A program made the translations under genes and the position numbers. Source: Candidatus Phosphoribacter hodrii (GTDB lineage: Bacteria > Actinomycetota > Actinomycetes > Actinomycetales > Dermatophilaceae). Taken from it: a stretch of DNA of 64,000 bases. The notes beneath the pieces are model-generated. The model saw nothing but the letters and a program-made list of their open reading frames with translations, had not been told where the DNA came from and did not search any database. This document shows positions 8,750 to 17,556 of the stretch, piece after piece (within the stretch, counting starts at the first letter, position 1; the number at the start of each line of letters is the position of its first letter). The stretch lies in NCBI GenBank assembly GCA_016707175.1, contig JADJIB010000004.1:434001-498000 (forward strand). The letters are read 5' to 3'.

Positions 8750-8778
8750 CCGATCCCTGGGTAGTGCCCAGGGATCGG
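8750..8778. terminator. Bidirectional terminator between convergent genes
   Basis: A perfect 12-bp inverted repeat: CCGATCCCTGGG at 8750-8761, loop TAGTG, complement 8767-8778. It lies between the convergent acetyltransferase (+) and ROK kinase (-) genes. A short T-rich stretch (TGTCTTTA) follows on the + side. Confidence 0.85.
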
Positions 8779-8793
8779 GGTGTCTTTAGGCTG

Positions 8794-9714
8794 CTACGGG
8801 GCTACCTGTAGGTCGAGTTGGGCTGCAGCAGAAGGCAATCGGGCGGCCCCGAGGGCCGCGATCGGCACGTCTGACGACAGCATCGAGAAGCGACCGGGCT
8901 GCGTCAACTCGTCCAGCAGCGGGGCCTGCGCGGCCCGCTGGGCCAAGACCTCGGCGATCCCAAGAGACAGCGGTTCGCCCAAGCCGGTGAGGCCGCCGCC
9001 GATGACGATGTGCTCGACCCCGCCGACGAGGACGAGGGCTTGGATGGCCATGGCGATGCCACCGCAGAGGTGGCGCACCGCCTCTGCGGCCTGGGCGTCG
9101 CCGGCTGCGGCGGCGGCGAACGGGTCGGCAAGGTGCCGCGCGGGGGGCCACATCCGGGTGAGCCCCGAGCCGGATGCGCTGGTCTCCAGACACCCGGTCT
9201 GGCCGCAGCGGCAGGGCACTGGCGCGGCCAAAGGCAGGTGACCGATCTCCCCGGCGATCCCTCCCGGCCCGCGGACGATCTGGCCGTTGATCACCAAGGC
9301 GGCGGCCAGCCCGGTACCGATGTTGAGGTAGCCGAAGGCCGTGTCCGGGTCCCCGCCATGCAACTGGAAGGCACCCCAGCCGGCGGCCTTCACGTCGTTG
9401 TCGATGACGACAGGCCGGCTCAAGGCGTCGCTCAACGCTGGGCCGAGCGGCAGAGCGTCGACGCCGAGGTTGAGCGCGTGCGTGACCAGGCCGGAGCGCG
9501 GATCGACCAGACCCGGCATACAAGCACCGACCGAGGCGATCTGGGTCCAGCCGCCCACCGCGTCGGCGCACTCGTGGGCCACGGCCAACGCCACGGCAAC
9601 GACCCCGTCGGGGCCGTGCCCAGAGGGCGCTCGACGCTCGGCAACGACGCTGCCGTCGGGGCCTAACGCCACGACGGCAGTCTTGGTCCCACCGATATCG
9701 ATGCCCATCAACAT
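8794..9714 (-). CDS. ROK-family sugar kinase (probable N-acetylglucosamine or glucose kinase)
   Basis: A 306-residue ROK kinase. GIDIGGTKT at the N-terminus is the ATP-binding phosphate loop, IDNDVKAAGWG supplies the catalytic Asp, GYLNIGTGLAAALV follows, and the ROK zinc site is C-R-C-G-Q-T-G-C-L-E after GEIGHLPL. Two ATG codons lie at 9714 and 9708; the second overlaps the hexosaminidase stop (TGATG), so the two genes are translationally coupled. As the last gene of a sugar import/hydrolysis operon it probably phosphorylates the monosaccharide released by the GH3 enzyme. Specificity for GlcNAc is inferred from that partner only. Confidence 0.85.
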   Translation of the reverse strand: MLMGIDIGGTKTAVVALGPDGSVVAERRAPSGHGPDGVVAVALAVAHECADAVGGWTQIASVGACMPGLVDPRSGLVTHALNLGVDALPLGPALSDALSRPVVIDNDVKAAGWGAFQLHGGDPDTAFGYLNIGTGLAAALVINGQIVRGPGGIAGEIGHLPLAAPVPCRCGQTGCLETSASGSGLTRMWPPARHLADPFAAAAAGDAQAAEAVRHLCGGIAMAIQALVLVGGVEHIVIGGGLTGLGEPLSLGIAEVLAQRAAQAPLLDELTQPGRFSMLSSDVPIAALGAARLPSAAAQLDLQVAP

Positions 9715-11171
9715 GGCTGCACCAGTGCCTCCCGTGGCGAAGTGGTGAGAAGTTCGACCAACGCCGCCGCGACGGACAATGACCCGGAGTAGGTTGCCAC
9801 ATCGACGTCGACGTCGCCGAACGGCCACCCGCACTCTACGAGAACGACGGGGTGACCGGAGGCACCGTATGCCGCGGCAGCGGCTCGGGCGGGATGGTCG
9901 ACGCCGATCCCGCGGCCGACGACCGCCACGCGAGCGTCTGTAGGAACCTGCCCTGGGTCAATGGTCGCGCCGAGTGCCGCCGGACCCCAGTTGGTCGGGC
10001 CGACAGCCAGATTGGCGCGGGTGTCAACCTGGACGATCGCCACTGGACCGGTGCCGGCCCGCCACGCAGCGAGGCTGGGGCTGACGGAGAACGTTCCGGC
10101 GATCGTGGCGCTTGCCACATCCGCTCGGGCGGTGGGGGAGGGCAGTGCTCCGGCCGCGGGCTGGCTGTCGCCGACCGCGAGTGAGTGGACGTCGGCCAAC
10201 GCGGCCACCCGGACCGCTGCATCCTTTAGCCGTCGAGGGTCCAAGACGCCCGCGTCGACGGCGGCCACGATGGCGTCCAGCACTGCGGCATACCCCTCGG
10301 GGGTGGTGTCCGACCCGAGGCAGAGCAGATCGGCTCCGGCGGCCAGTGCGCGCACCGCAGCGGTCGGGATGCCTTGCGTCGCACTGGCGCCCGCCATGTC
10401 GAGGGCATCGGTGACGACCACGCCGGTGAATCCGAGTTCCTCGCGCAGGACCCCCTGCAGGATGGGCTCGGAGAACGTCGCCGGGGCGCTGGGGTCGAGT
10501 GCGGGGACGAGGATGTGCGAGGTCATCACGGTTGCCACGCCCGCCTCGATCGCCGCCCGGAACGGCACCAGCTCGCGCCGATGCAGGGTGTCGAGGTCGG
10601 CGAGGACGACCGGCTGATCGAGGTGCGAGTCGGTGTGAGTGTCGCCGTGACCGGGGAAGTGCTTGGCGCAGGCGGCCACGGACTGGGTCGCCAGGCCCTC
10701 GACATAGGCCACGGTGTGGCGAGCGACGACCTCGGGGTCGGCGCCGAAGCTGCGCGTCCCGATGACGGGGTTGTCGTCCGCCGAGTTGACGTCAACCACA
10801 GGCGCAAGATCCAGACCGATCCCGTATGCCGCGAGGTCTGCACCGATGCGGGCCGCGCTGCGCCGCGTGGACGCGACGTCGTCCAGCCGTCCGAGGACGG
10901 CGTTGCCCGGCTCGGGGGAGCCGCTGGGGAAGTGCAGGCGGGTGACGTCGCCGCCCTCCTCGTCCACGGCGATGAGCAGGGACGTCGAGATGCCTCGCAG
11001 GCTTCGACACAGGCGATGGGTCTGCGCTCGGTCGGTGATGTTGCTCCCGTAGAGGCAGACGGTGCGCAACCCACCGTCAACGGCTTCGTCGATCCATGCA
11101 GGCACCGTCGTCCCGACAAAGCCGGGCATGAGGGTGCTCGCAGCGAGGGCGCGTAACTGGGTAGGTGCCAC
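9708..11171 (-). CDS. Glycoside hydrolase family 3 beta-N-acetylhexosaminidase
   Basis: A 487-residue GH3 enzyme. IAVDEEGGDVTRL and the KHFPGHGDTHTDSH loop, with its His-Asp pair, are the signature of bacterial NagZ-type N-acetyl-beta-glucosaminidases. The nucleophile is the Asp in VVVTDALDMAG. A C-terminal extension of ~150 residues beyond the barrel corresponds to the second domain of two-domain members. GTG 11171 follows the permease stop by one base, with AAGGG upstream in the permease end; a longer start at 11204 would overlap the permease. No signal peptide is visible, so it probably acts in the cytoplasm on imported amino-sugar oligosaccharides. Confidence 0.87.
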   Translation of the reverse strand: MAPTQLRALAASTLMPGFVGTTVPAWIDEAVDGGLRTVCLYGSNITDRAQTHRLCRSLRGISTSLLIAVDEEGGDVTRLHFPSGSPEPGNAVLGRLDDVASTRRSAARIGADLAAYGIGLDLAPVVDVNSADDNPVIGTRSFGADPEVVARHTVAYVEGLATQSVAACAKHFPGHGDTHTDSHLDQPVVLADLDTLHRRELVPFRAAIEAGVATVMTSHILVPALDPSAPATFSEPILQGVLREELGFTGVVVTDALDMAGASATQGIPTAAVRALAAGADLLCLGSDTTPEGYAAVLDAIVAAVDAGVLDPRRLKDAAVRVAALADVHSLAVGDSQPAAGALPSPTARADVASATIAGTFSVSPSLAAWRAGTGPVAIVQVDTRANLAVGPTNWGPAALGATIDPGQVPTDARVAVVGRGIGVDHPARAAAAAYGASGHPVVLVECGWPFGDVDVDVATYSGSLSVAAALVELLTTSPREALVQPC

Positions 11172-11172
11172 G

Positions 11173-12012
11173 TCAGCCCTTGACGGCTCCGCCGACCAGG
11201 CCACTGCTCATTCGGGACTGGACCAGCAGGAAGAAGATGATCACCGGCACGGCGACAACGGTCGACGCCGCCATCACCTGACCCCAGTCGGTCTCCCGGC
11301 TCGCGCTGGCCTGGACGAAGCCGCGCAGCCAAAGCGGCAGGGTGCGGGATTGCTCGTCGGTCATGATGACCAGCGCGATGGTGAACTCGTTCCACGCCTG
11401 GAGGAAGGCGAACACGCCCGAGGCCACGAGGCCAGGAGCCAACAGGGGGAAGGTGATCCGGAGGAAGGCTTGGGTGCGGGTCAGGCCGTCGACCATGCCC
11501 GCCTCCTCAAGGTCGACCGGCACGCCGGCGACGAATCCGCGCAGCATCCACACCGTGAACGGCACGACGGCAGCGGTGTAGAGGATCGTCAGACCGAGGA
11601 CGCTGTTGAGCATTCCGATCCCCGACATCATCTTGTACTGCGCGATGAACAGCCCCTCGGCCGGCAGCATCTGGATGAGCAGCAGAGCCAAGATGAACGA
11701 CTTGCGGCCCCGGAATCGGAACCGACTGATCGCGAGTGCGCCGAGGAAGGCGATGAACAGCGAGGCGGCAACGGTGCCCAAGGTGACCGCGAGCGACACG
11801 CCGAGGGCCTGCAGGAACCCGGGGTCGCTGAACACGGCGGCGAAGTTGTCGAAGGACCCGCCGAACGGCAGGAACGTCGGGGTCGTCGACTGGAGGGTGA
11901 CGTTGGACAGCATCGAGGAGTTGACCATCCAGTACACCGGGAACGCCCAGACCAGGGCCAGGAGCAGGGTGAGGACCGTCAACAGGGCGCGGCCGATTCT
12001 CCTGAGGGTCAT
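11173..12012 (-). CDS. ABC sugar transporter permease (MalG type)
   Basis: A 279-residue inner-membrane protein with about six hydrophobic segments. The EAA loop reads EEAGMVDGLTRTQAFLRITFPLLAPG, the contact site for the ATPase. Its ATG overlaps the stop of the upstream permease (TGATG at 12010-12014), so the two are translationally coupled. It belongs to the CUT1 carbohydrate importers. No ATPase gene is present in the operon, so a shared MsiK-like ATPase encoded elsewhere is likely; this is an inference from the family's habit in actinobacteria. Confidence 0.9.
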   Translation of the reverse strand: MTLRRIGRALLTVLTLLLALVWAFPVYWMVNSSMLSNVTLQSTTPTFLPFGGSFDNFAAVFSDPGFLQALGVSLAVTLGTVAASLFIAFLGALAISRFRFRGRKSFILALLLIQMLPAEGLFIAQYKMMSGIGMLNSVLGLTILYTAAVVPFTVWMLRGFVAGVPVDLEEAGMVDGLTRTQAFLRITFPLLAPGLVASGVFAFLQAWNEFTIALVIMTDEQSRTLPLWLRGFVQASASRETDWGQVMAASTVVAVPVIIFFLLVQSRMSSGLVGGAVKG

Positions 12013-12902
12013 CAGGATTCCTCCTTCATCAGGTTGCGCACGTAGCGCCAGCTGATGGCGATGGTCAGTAACAACATGAGGATGCTGACGGCGCTGGCGG
12101 AGCCGAAATCGCCCTTGCCCGTGCCGAGTTGGTAGATGTAGGTGCCCAGCAGATGGGTCTCGTTCGCCACGCCGCCGGCGTCCTGCAAGATCTTGACCTG
12201 GGTGAAAACGCGCAGGTTCCAGATGAACTGCAGCAGCAGGACGATGGACAACACCGGAGCGATGAGGGGCACGATGATGTGCCGAAGGCGCTGTATGCCG
12301 CTCGCGCCGTCGATCTTGGCGGCCTCCAACACCTCGGGGGAGACCTGGGTGAGTCCGGCGTAGATGCTCAAGGTGACGAAGGGGACGCTCATCCAGGTGA
12401 CGATGATGGCAGCGATGATGAGGAACGAGGTCGGGTCGGCTAGCCAGTTGTGTCCCTGAGCGTCCACGCCGAGGCGGACGAGGGCCCAGTTGAGCAGGCC
12501 GCGGCGCCAGTCGACCAACCAGATCCAGACGGTCATGGAGGCGACGGCAGGCATGGCCCAGGCGAGCAGAAGGGCGACCTGGAGGGTGAGCCGGGCGGCC
12601 TTGTGAACCGAGTTCATCAACCCGGCGAGCGCCCCTCCGATGAGCACGGTGGCGAACGAGACGACGAGGCAGAAGACCAGGGAACGAAGGACGATGGCCC
12701 ACAGCGCGGGGTCGCTGACGATCTCTACGTAGTTGGCCAGACCGACCCAGTCGGCCGGAACGCCGAACTGCTGGCGCAGGCCGAATTCCTTGAAGCTGGT
12801 GATGATCTGCCACGCGACCGGGTAGCCGAGCGCGGCGATCAACACGATGATCGTCGGAGTGATGAGAATGTGAGGGAGCCGAGATCGGCGCCGCACGGGC
12901 AT
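12012..12902 (-). CDS. ABC sugar transporter permease (MalF type)
   Basis: A 296-residue permease with six predicted membrane segments and the EAA loop EAAKIDGASGIQRLRHIIVPLIAP. ATG 12902 is preceded at good spacing by GGAAGG, so it is preferred over an upstream in-frame start at 12980 that would add a hydrophilic Pro/Thr/Arg-rich piece. It forms the heterodimeric channel with the adjacent MalG-type subunit and lies downstream of the solute-binding lipoprotein gene. Confidence 0.9.
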   Translation of the reverse strand: MPVRRRSRLPHILITPTIIVLIAALGYPVAWQIITSFKEFGLRQQFGVPADWVGLANYVEIVSDPALWAIVLRSLVFCLVVSFATVLIGGALAGLMNSVHKAARLTLQVALLLAWAMPAVASMTVWIWLVDWRRGLLNWALVRLGVDAQGHNWLADPTSFLIIAAIIVTWMSVPFVTLSIYAGLTQVSPEVLEAAKIDGASGIQRLRHIIVPLIAPVLSIVLLLQFIWNLRVFTQVKILQDAGGVANETHLLGTYIYQLGTGKGDFGSASAVSILMLLLTIAISWRYVRNLMKEES

Positions 12903-13030
12903 GTTCCGGCCTTCCGCGCAGGAGCGTGAGGGTGTGAGGGTGGTCCGGGCGGGTGTGGGGGTCTGCCCCGCCCGGACCACCGTTCGCTCGATCTCAGTGA
13001 CAATCGAGCGGTCTGTGGATCAGGCGATGC

Positions 13031-14389
13031 TCACTTGAGGTTGAGCATCGGCGTGATCTTGGCGTCGTACTCCTTCGCCAGCGCGGTGAGGTCCGCCGCG
13101 TCGCGGATCTTGCCGAAGAACTCCTCCATGACCTTGGCCGACTCAACGGCGGCCCAGCCCGGCGCGGCCGGGGTCAGCTTGGAGTTGCTGGCCGACTGGA
13201 TCGTCGCTGTGGCGAAGGCGTCGGTGCCGAGCGAGGAGACGTAGTCGGCGTTGGCCGGGCCCAGGCCCGCCCCACCGAGCTTCTTCTGGAAGTCAGCGCT
13301 GAAGATGATGCGCATGAGTTCCTTGGCCAGGTCCTTGTTCTTGCTGGTGTTGGAGATGGCGATGTTCGAACCACCGGCGAAGACCGGGGCTGGCTTGCCG
13401 TCGTTGCCCGGCAGGACGAAGACGCCGAAGGTGGCGTCATTCCACTGACGAGTTGGTTTGCCGTCCTTGGTTGCCAGGTCACCGATCGACCAGTGCGCCC
13501 AACCCGGAGCCATGATCGTGGCCGCGGCAAGCGACGTCGTGCCGGTGACGGCCTTGGTGTCGTCGAGGATCTGGTCAGTGTCGTTGATGTAGAGCCACGG
13601 CGAGGCATCCTTGGCGTCAGCCGGCGCCTTGGAGGCGTTGCGGTAGATGTCTTGCAACTGGGTCAGGCCCTTGATGGTGTTGGGGTCCGACAGGGTCGAC
13701 ACCCACTGGCCACTTTCCTTCTTGGCCAGGTCGCCGCCGTTGGCGAAGACCCACGAGATGCCGTTGCGCCAGTCCTGGCCACCGATGAAGAAGCCGGAGA
13801 AGTTGGCGATCTTGCGGGGGTTGGCGGTGGTGATGGTCTTCACCGCGGTGTTGAACTCGTCCAGGGTCTTGGGCGTCGCGACGCCCGCCTGGGTCCAGAC
13901 GTCCTTGCGCTGGAACAGGTACCGGGAACCGAAGTAGTACGGCAGGGCGAACTGCTTGCCGTCCACGCTTCCGGCCTCGACGAACGAGGGGAGCAGCTTG
14001 GTGCCGCCGAGTTCGTTGTACATGTCACTGATGTCCAGGAAGGCGCCGACGTTGGTGAACGTCGGGGACTGAGTGTTGCCCAGCTCGACGACGTCAGGGG
14101 TGTTGTTGGCGTCCGGGAGGGCGGTGGTCAACTTGGTGGTGAGGTCGCCCCAGGACTGCTCCTGGATCTTCAGCGTGGCACCGGTCTTGGCCTTGAACGT
14201 GTCGGCCAGGTAGGTGCGCAATTCGGCGGGGGTGTCGCCACCGGCCAGCCACAGGGTGATCGACTTGCTGGCGTTGGCGGCCGTGTTGGTCGCGGTCGGG
14301 GCCGACCCCGTGCTGCCGCCACTACAGGCCGTGAGCAGCAACGTCGCTGCCGTCCCGACCACGAGGGCGGCCTGGAGGTTCTTCTTCAT
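13031..14389 (-). CDS. Extracellular sugar-binding lipoprotein of the ABC importer
   Basis: A 452-residue lipoprotein. The signal peptide MKKNLQAALVVGTAATLLLTAC ends in the lipobox LTAC, followed by a flexible Ser/Thr/Ala-rich linker. The mature part is an SBP_bac_1 fold starting ITLWLAGGDTP, with aromatic-rich segments (e.g. NFSGFFIGGQDWRNGISWVF) typical of oligosaccharide binding. GGAAAGGAAACCC precedes the ATG as a strong ribosome site. The 128-base gap to the upstream ROK regulator may hold a promoter, but I see no clear operator there. Resemblance to chitobiose/GlcNAc binders is suggested only by the accompanying hexosaminidase and kinase. Confidence 0.9.
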   Translation of the reverse strand: MKKNLQAALVVGTAATLLLTACSGGSTGSAPTATNTAANASKSITLWLAGGDTPAELRTYLADTFKAKTGATLKIQEQSWGDLTTKLTTALPDANNTPDVVELGNTQSPTFTNVGAFLDISDMYNELGGTKLLPSFVEAGSVDGKQFALPYYFGSRYLFQRKDVWTQAGVATPKTLDEFNTAVKTITTANPRKIANFSGFFIGGQDWRNGISWVFANGGDLAKKESGQWVSTLSDPNTIKGLTQLQDIYRNASKAPADAKDASPWLYINDTDQILDDTKAVTGTTSLAAATIMAPGWAHWSIGDLATKDGKPTRQWNDATFGVFVLPGNDGKPAPVFAGGSNIAISNTSKNKDLAKELMRIIFSADFQKKLGGAGLGPANADYVSSLGTDAFATATIQSASNSKLTPAAPGWAAVESAKVMEEFFGKIRDAADLTALAKEYDAKITPMLNLK

Positions 14390-14518
14390 GGGTTTCCTTT
14401 CCCGGTGGGTGGGCCCCTGTGGGGGCCGGTTCCCTGGTTCGGTCCTACTGTTCTTTCCTCGGATGAATCGCCGACATCGGTGAGGGGTACGACGTCAGGC
14501 ACGTGCCGATCGGGCTGG

Positions 14519-15733
14519 CTAGCTCACCCCCAGTTGGTCCAGCAGGACCAGGGCGGCAGCACCCCGCACGACGATGTCGTTGGGGTCCTCGACCACGCGA
14601 ACCCGAAGGGTCGCGTTCTCGACGGTGAAGAGGCGGGCGCGCAGCGTGCGCTCGACCGACTCGACCAAGGCCGGCACGATGACGTGGGCGGGACCACACA
14701 GCACCACGTCGGCCAGGTCGAGGGCTGCGACGACCGGTGCCAGGGCGATCGCCAGACGCTCGCCCGCCGCGGTCACCGCATCAGGGACGTCATCGGCGTG
14801 GGGAGCGGCGTCAGCAGGGTCGGGTGTCGACGCGGCGATGGCCTGCTCGAGGCGGGGTGCGGACACCCACGTCTCCAAGCAACCGACCTTGCCGCACCGG
14901 CACCGGCGTCCACCGTCGGTCCCGACGACGACGTGCCCGATCTCACCGGCCGCCGAGTGCGCGCCGCGGACGCGGCGGCCGCCGACGATGAGCCCGCAGC
15001 CCACACCGCGACCGATCTTGACGAGCACGAGGTCGTCACCGCCGTCGCCGAGGGTGTGGTCGGCATGGGCCGCCGCGTCGGCGTCGTTGCACAGGGAGAC
15101 GGGCAGGTTGGTGGCCGAGGCCACGATGTCGCGCAGGGGAACGTCGCGCCAGTCGAGGTTGGGGGCGGTCTTGACCACGCCGTCGCTGCCCACGATGCCG
15201 GGGGTGCCGATGCCGATCCCCAGGATCGGCGCGGTCGCCAGCGCCAGACACTCGGCGACAAGTTCCAGCACGAGGTCGACTGCGCGCTCTCCGCCGAGCG
15301 GGCCCGCGGGATAATCCGGCCCAGCCGTGCTGCCGTCCCCGATCACGGAGTCGTCGGTCAGGACAGGCCGTTGGGCACGAGCGACGACGGTGCCGTCGAG
15401 ATCCAGGACGGCGCCGTGCAGCGCGCGGTGGTCGGAGAGGTCGAGGCCGATCATCTGCAGGCCGGTGCGGTTGACGTCGACCAGGATCGAGGGCTTGCCC
15501 ATCCGTCCGGGGGTGCTCCGCCCGACCTCGATGGCGTGGCCGCGGTCGAGGAGGGCGGTGACCAACTCGGAGACGGTCACCTTGGTCAAGCCCAATGAGC
15601 GAGCGAGGTCGGCGCGGCTCATCGGGCCGCTGGAGTAGAGGGCCTGCAGGGCAAGCGAGAGGTTCTGGCGGCGCGCGTGACTGGGCTGCACGGGCGCTGA
15701 CGGCCGGACTCGCTGTGGCCTCACTGAACTCAT
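14519..15733 (-). CDS. ROK-family transcriptional regulator (NagC/XylR type)
   Basis: A 404-residue protein. Residues ~20-80 form a winged helix (LYSSGPMSRADLARSLGLTKVTVSELVTALL), and the remainder is a ROK sugar-kinase-like domain with GIGTPG, CNDADAAAHAD, and the zinc site C-R-C-G-K-V-G-C-L-E. It heads the sugar operon and probably represses it in the absence of sugar. The start is ATG 15733, immediately after a leaderless-type promoter and inverted repeat (15734-15769), so it is likely autoregulated. The ATP loop (GLDLSDHRA) departs from the kinase consensus, as expected of a sensor rather than a kinase. Confidence 0.88.
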   Translation of the reverse strand: MSSVRPQRVRPSAPVQPSHARRQNLSLALQALYSSGPMSRADLARSLGLTKVTVSELVTALLDRGHAIEVGRSTPGRMGKPSILVDVNRTGLQMIGLDLSDHRALHGAVLDLDGTVVARAQRPVLTDDSVIGDGSTAGPDYPAGPLGGERAVDLVLELVAECLALATAPILGIGIGTPGIVGSDGVVKTAPNLDWRDVPLRDIVASATNLPVSLCNDADAAAHADHTLGDGGDDLVLVKIGRGVGCGLIVGGRRVRGAHSAAGEIGHVVVGTDGGRRCRCGKVGCLETWVSAPRLEQAIAASTPDPADAAPHADDVPDAVTAAGERLAIALAPVVAALDLADVVLCGPAHVIVPALVESVERTLRARLFTVENATLRVRVVEDPNDIVVRGAAALVLLDQLGVS

Positions 15734-15769
15734 GTTAGTTAGTAAACACTACTAACGAAGTAAGAACAA
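15734..15769 (-). promoter_or_regulatory. Probable leaderless promoter and operator of the ROK regulator
   Basis: Reading the minus strand, TTGTTC (15769-15764) is followed by 17 bases, then TTTACT (15746-15741) and seven bases to the ATG at 15733. This spacing places transcription start at the start codon. An inverted repeat GTTAGT-N11-ACTAAC (15734-15756) covers the -10 and the start. It is the most AT-rich stretch nearby, as expected for a ROK operator. Confidence 0.6.
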
Positions 15770-15807
15770 GTCCCAGGGGTGAGAGGTGGGTCTCGTAGCC
15801 CTGGCGG

Positions 15808-16692
15808 CTAGTCGATGGAGGCGCGCTCGGCCAGGACGCTCGCGCAGGCCGACAGCAGGCGCATCCGCAGCGCTTGGCCGCGCGCGGCATACCGGCGTTG
15901 TTCGCCGGCGTAGGTGGCCTTGCCCTCGGGAGTCTCGACGGCGATCGGCTCGATGCCCAGGTCGCGCAGGTCGTAGGGGGAGGCGCGCATGTCCAGGACG
16001 CGCAGGTCCAGCGCGAGCTCCAAGGTGTCGGCGACCAGCTCGCTGGGGATGGCGGGCGCGAGTTTCATCGCCCACTTGTAGAGGTCCATCGTCGCGTGCA
16101 GGCAGCCGGGCTGGTCGAGATCGGCTTGGCTCGCCCGGGTCGGAGTGAGCGAGTTGAGAGGACGGGCCGGCTCGGTGAAGAAGCGGAAGGCGTCGAAATG
16201 ACTGCACCGCAACGGGTTCGCTTCGACAACGGCGTCCGTTCCTGCCCTCCCGAGACGCAACGGCCACCGGGAGTGGCGCACCTCGTCGGGGCGCTGGCGG
16301 TAGACCATCGCCCACTCGTGCAGACCGAAACACCCGAGCTGGGGCGGCCGGTCGGCGGTGCGGGTGAGCAGGTCGCGTACGAAGGTCAGCGTGTCGCCGC
16401 GGGCCGCGAGGTATGCCGCGACATCGAGTTCCACGCCGTCATCGACGATCCGGTAGTGCCGCCACTGGGCACGCGGGTCAGCGGCCGCGCCAGCGAGCCG
16501 CACACCCAGCCCGGGGTGCCACCGCCGGATCGCCGACGGCGTGAACGGGTAGTAGGTGAAGACGAAGTCCTCCACCGGATGAGGTATGCCGCGTGCTCGC
16601 CTTTCGCGATGACCGGCAGTGAGCGCGTCGACCCGATCAGCATGAGCCGCCGCGGCCGCCCGCCACTCCTGCTCTGCCAGCACCTGCGTCAC
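15808..16692 (-). CDS. Conserved actinobacterial protein usually labelled 3-methyladenine DNA glycosylase
   Basis: A 294-residue protein with landmarks HPVEDFVFTYYPF, RRWHPGLG, LGCFGLHEWAMVYRQRPDEVRHSRWPL, HFDAFRFFTEPARPLNSLTP, and PGCLHATMDLYKWAMKLAPAIPSELVADTLELAL. I recognise these from actinobacterial genomes, where homologues are commonly called 3-methyladenine DNA glycosylase. I see no helix-hairpin-helix or AAG-type motif that would support that label. Start GTG 16692 is preferred because the longer frame adds a basic, non-conserved extension. It is divergent from the FAH-family gene with only 53 bases between starts. The true biochemical role is open. Confidence 0.6.
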   Translation of the reverse strand: MTQVLAEQEWRAAAAAHADRVDALTAGHRERRARGIPHPVEDFVFTYYPFTPSAIRRWHPGLGVRLAGAAADPRAQWRHYRIVDDGVELDVAAYLAARGDTLTFVRDLLTRTADRPPQLGCFGLHEWAMVYRQRPDEVRHSRWPLRLGRAGTDAVVEANPLRCSHFDAFRFFTEPARPLNSLTPTRASQADLDQPGCLHATMDLYKWAMKLAPAIPSELVADTLELALDLRVLDMRASPYDLRDLGIEPIAVETPEGKATYAGEQRRYAARGQALRMRLLSACASVLAERASID

Positions 16693-16745
16693 GGCACGGC
16701 AGCCTAGTCGCCGTGAGCGGACGGCAGTCGTTCTAGAGTGGCCCG

Positions 16746-17525
16746 GTGCGGATCGCGAGATACACCACAGGTGAGGACCCGGCATACGGGATCGTCGACG
16801 GCGAGCGCGGCGCGGAGGTGATCCACCCCCTCAAAGGCGACCCCCTCTATGTCGGGATCGTGCCCGCTGGGCTCGAGCCGATCGCGTTGGAGGAGGTGCG
16901 CCTGCTCGCTCCGGTCATCCCGCGCAGCAAGGTCATCGGCATCGGGCGCAACTACGCCGACCACGCCAAGGAGTTCGGCAACGAGGTGCCTGCCGAGCCG
17001 ATGATGTTCCTCGTCCCCAACACGGCCGTCATCGGCCCGGGCGACCCGGTCGTCATCCCGCGGGGGAGTGCGACCGTCGACTACGAGGGCGAGTTGGCCC
17101 TGGTCATCGGCAAGATCTGCAAGGACGTGCGGCCCGAGCAAGCGATGGAGTGCGTCTGGGGCTACACCTGCGCCAACGACGTGTCGGAGCGGACCTGGCA
17201 GCGTGGCGACGGGCAATGGTCTCGCGCCAAGGGCTTCGACACCTCAAAGCCGTTGGGGCCGTGGATCGTCACCGACCTGGACCCGTCGGCACTGCGGCTC
17301 GTCACCCGTCGCGACGGAGAGGTTGTCCAGGACGGGACGACCGCAGACCTCGTCCATGACGTCGCGACGCTGGTGTCTTACGCGTCGACTTACTTCACCT
17401 TGCTGCCCGGCGATGTCATCCTCACGGGCACGCCTGCGGGTGTCGGGCCCGTGCAAGCGGGGCAGCGGGTCTCAGTCGAGATCGAGGGGATCGGGACGCT
17501 CGACAACCCCTTCGTACGTCGCTGA
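16746..17525 (+). CDS. Fumarylacetoacetate hydrolase-family enzyme
   Basis: A 259-residue protein from GTG 16746. It has the C-terminal FAH fold: IGRNYADHAKEFG, a metal-binding pattern DYEGELALVIGK (Glu ligands), GYTCANDVSERTWQ, KGFDTSKPLGPWIV and LLPGDVILTGTPAGVGP. Members cleave or hydrate beta-diketo acids, or act as oxaloacetate decarboxylase or acylpyruvase. In many actinobacteria this gene sits near gltX, as here (separated by a convergent DUF808 gene). The exact substrate is not predictable. Confidence 0.85.
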   Translation: MRIARYTTGEDPAYGIVDGERGAEVIHPLKGDPLYVGIVPAGLEPIALEEVRLLAPVIPRSKVIGIGRNYADHAKEFGNEVPAEPMMFLVPNTAVIGPGDPVVIPRGSATVDYEGELALVIGKICKDVRPEQAMECVWGYTCANDVSERTWQRGDGQWSRAKGFDTSKPLGPWIVTDLDPSALRLVTRRDGEVVQDGTTADLVHDVATLVSYASTYFTLLPGDVILTGTPAGVGPVQAGQRVSVEIEGIGTLDNPFVRR

Positions 17526-17556
17526 CCGTCGCCACCCCAGCCGGCGGCCGAGCACG

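Noticed and set aside
13493..15598. A 701-codon plus-strand frame opposite the sugar-binding protein and ROK regulator
   Set aside because: Its translation is Gly/Arg/Val/Asp-rich without domain motifs, while both minus-strand genes have clear families and ribosome sites.
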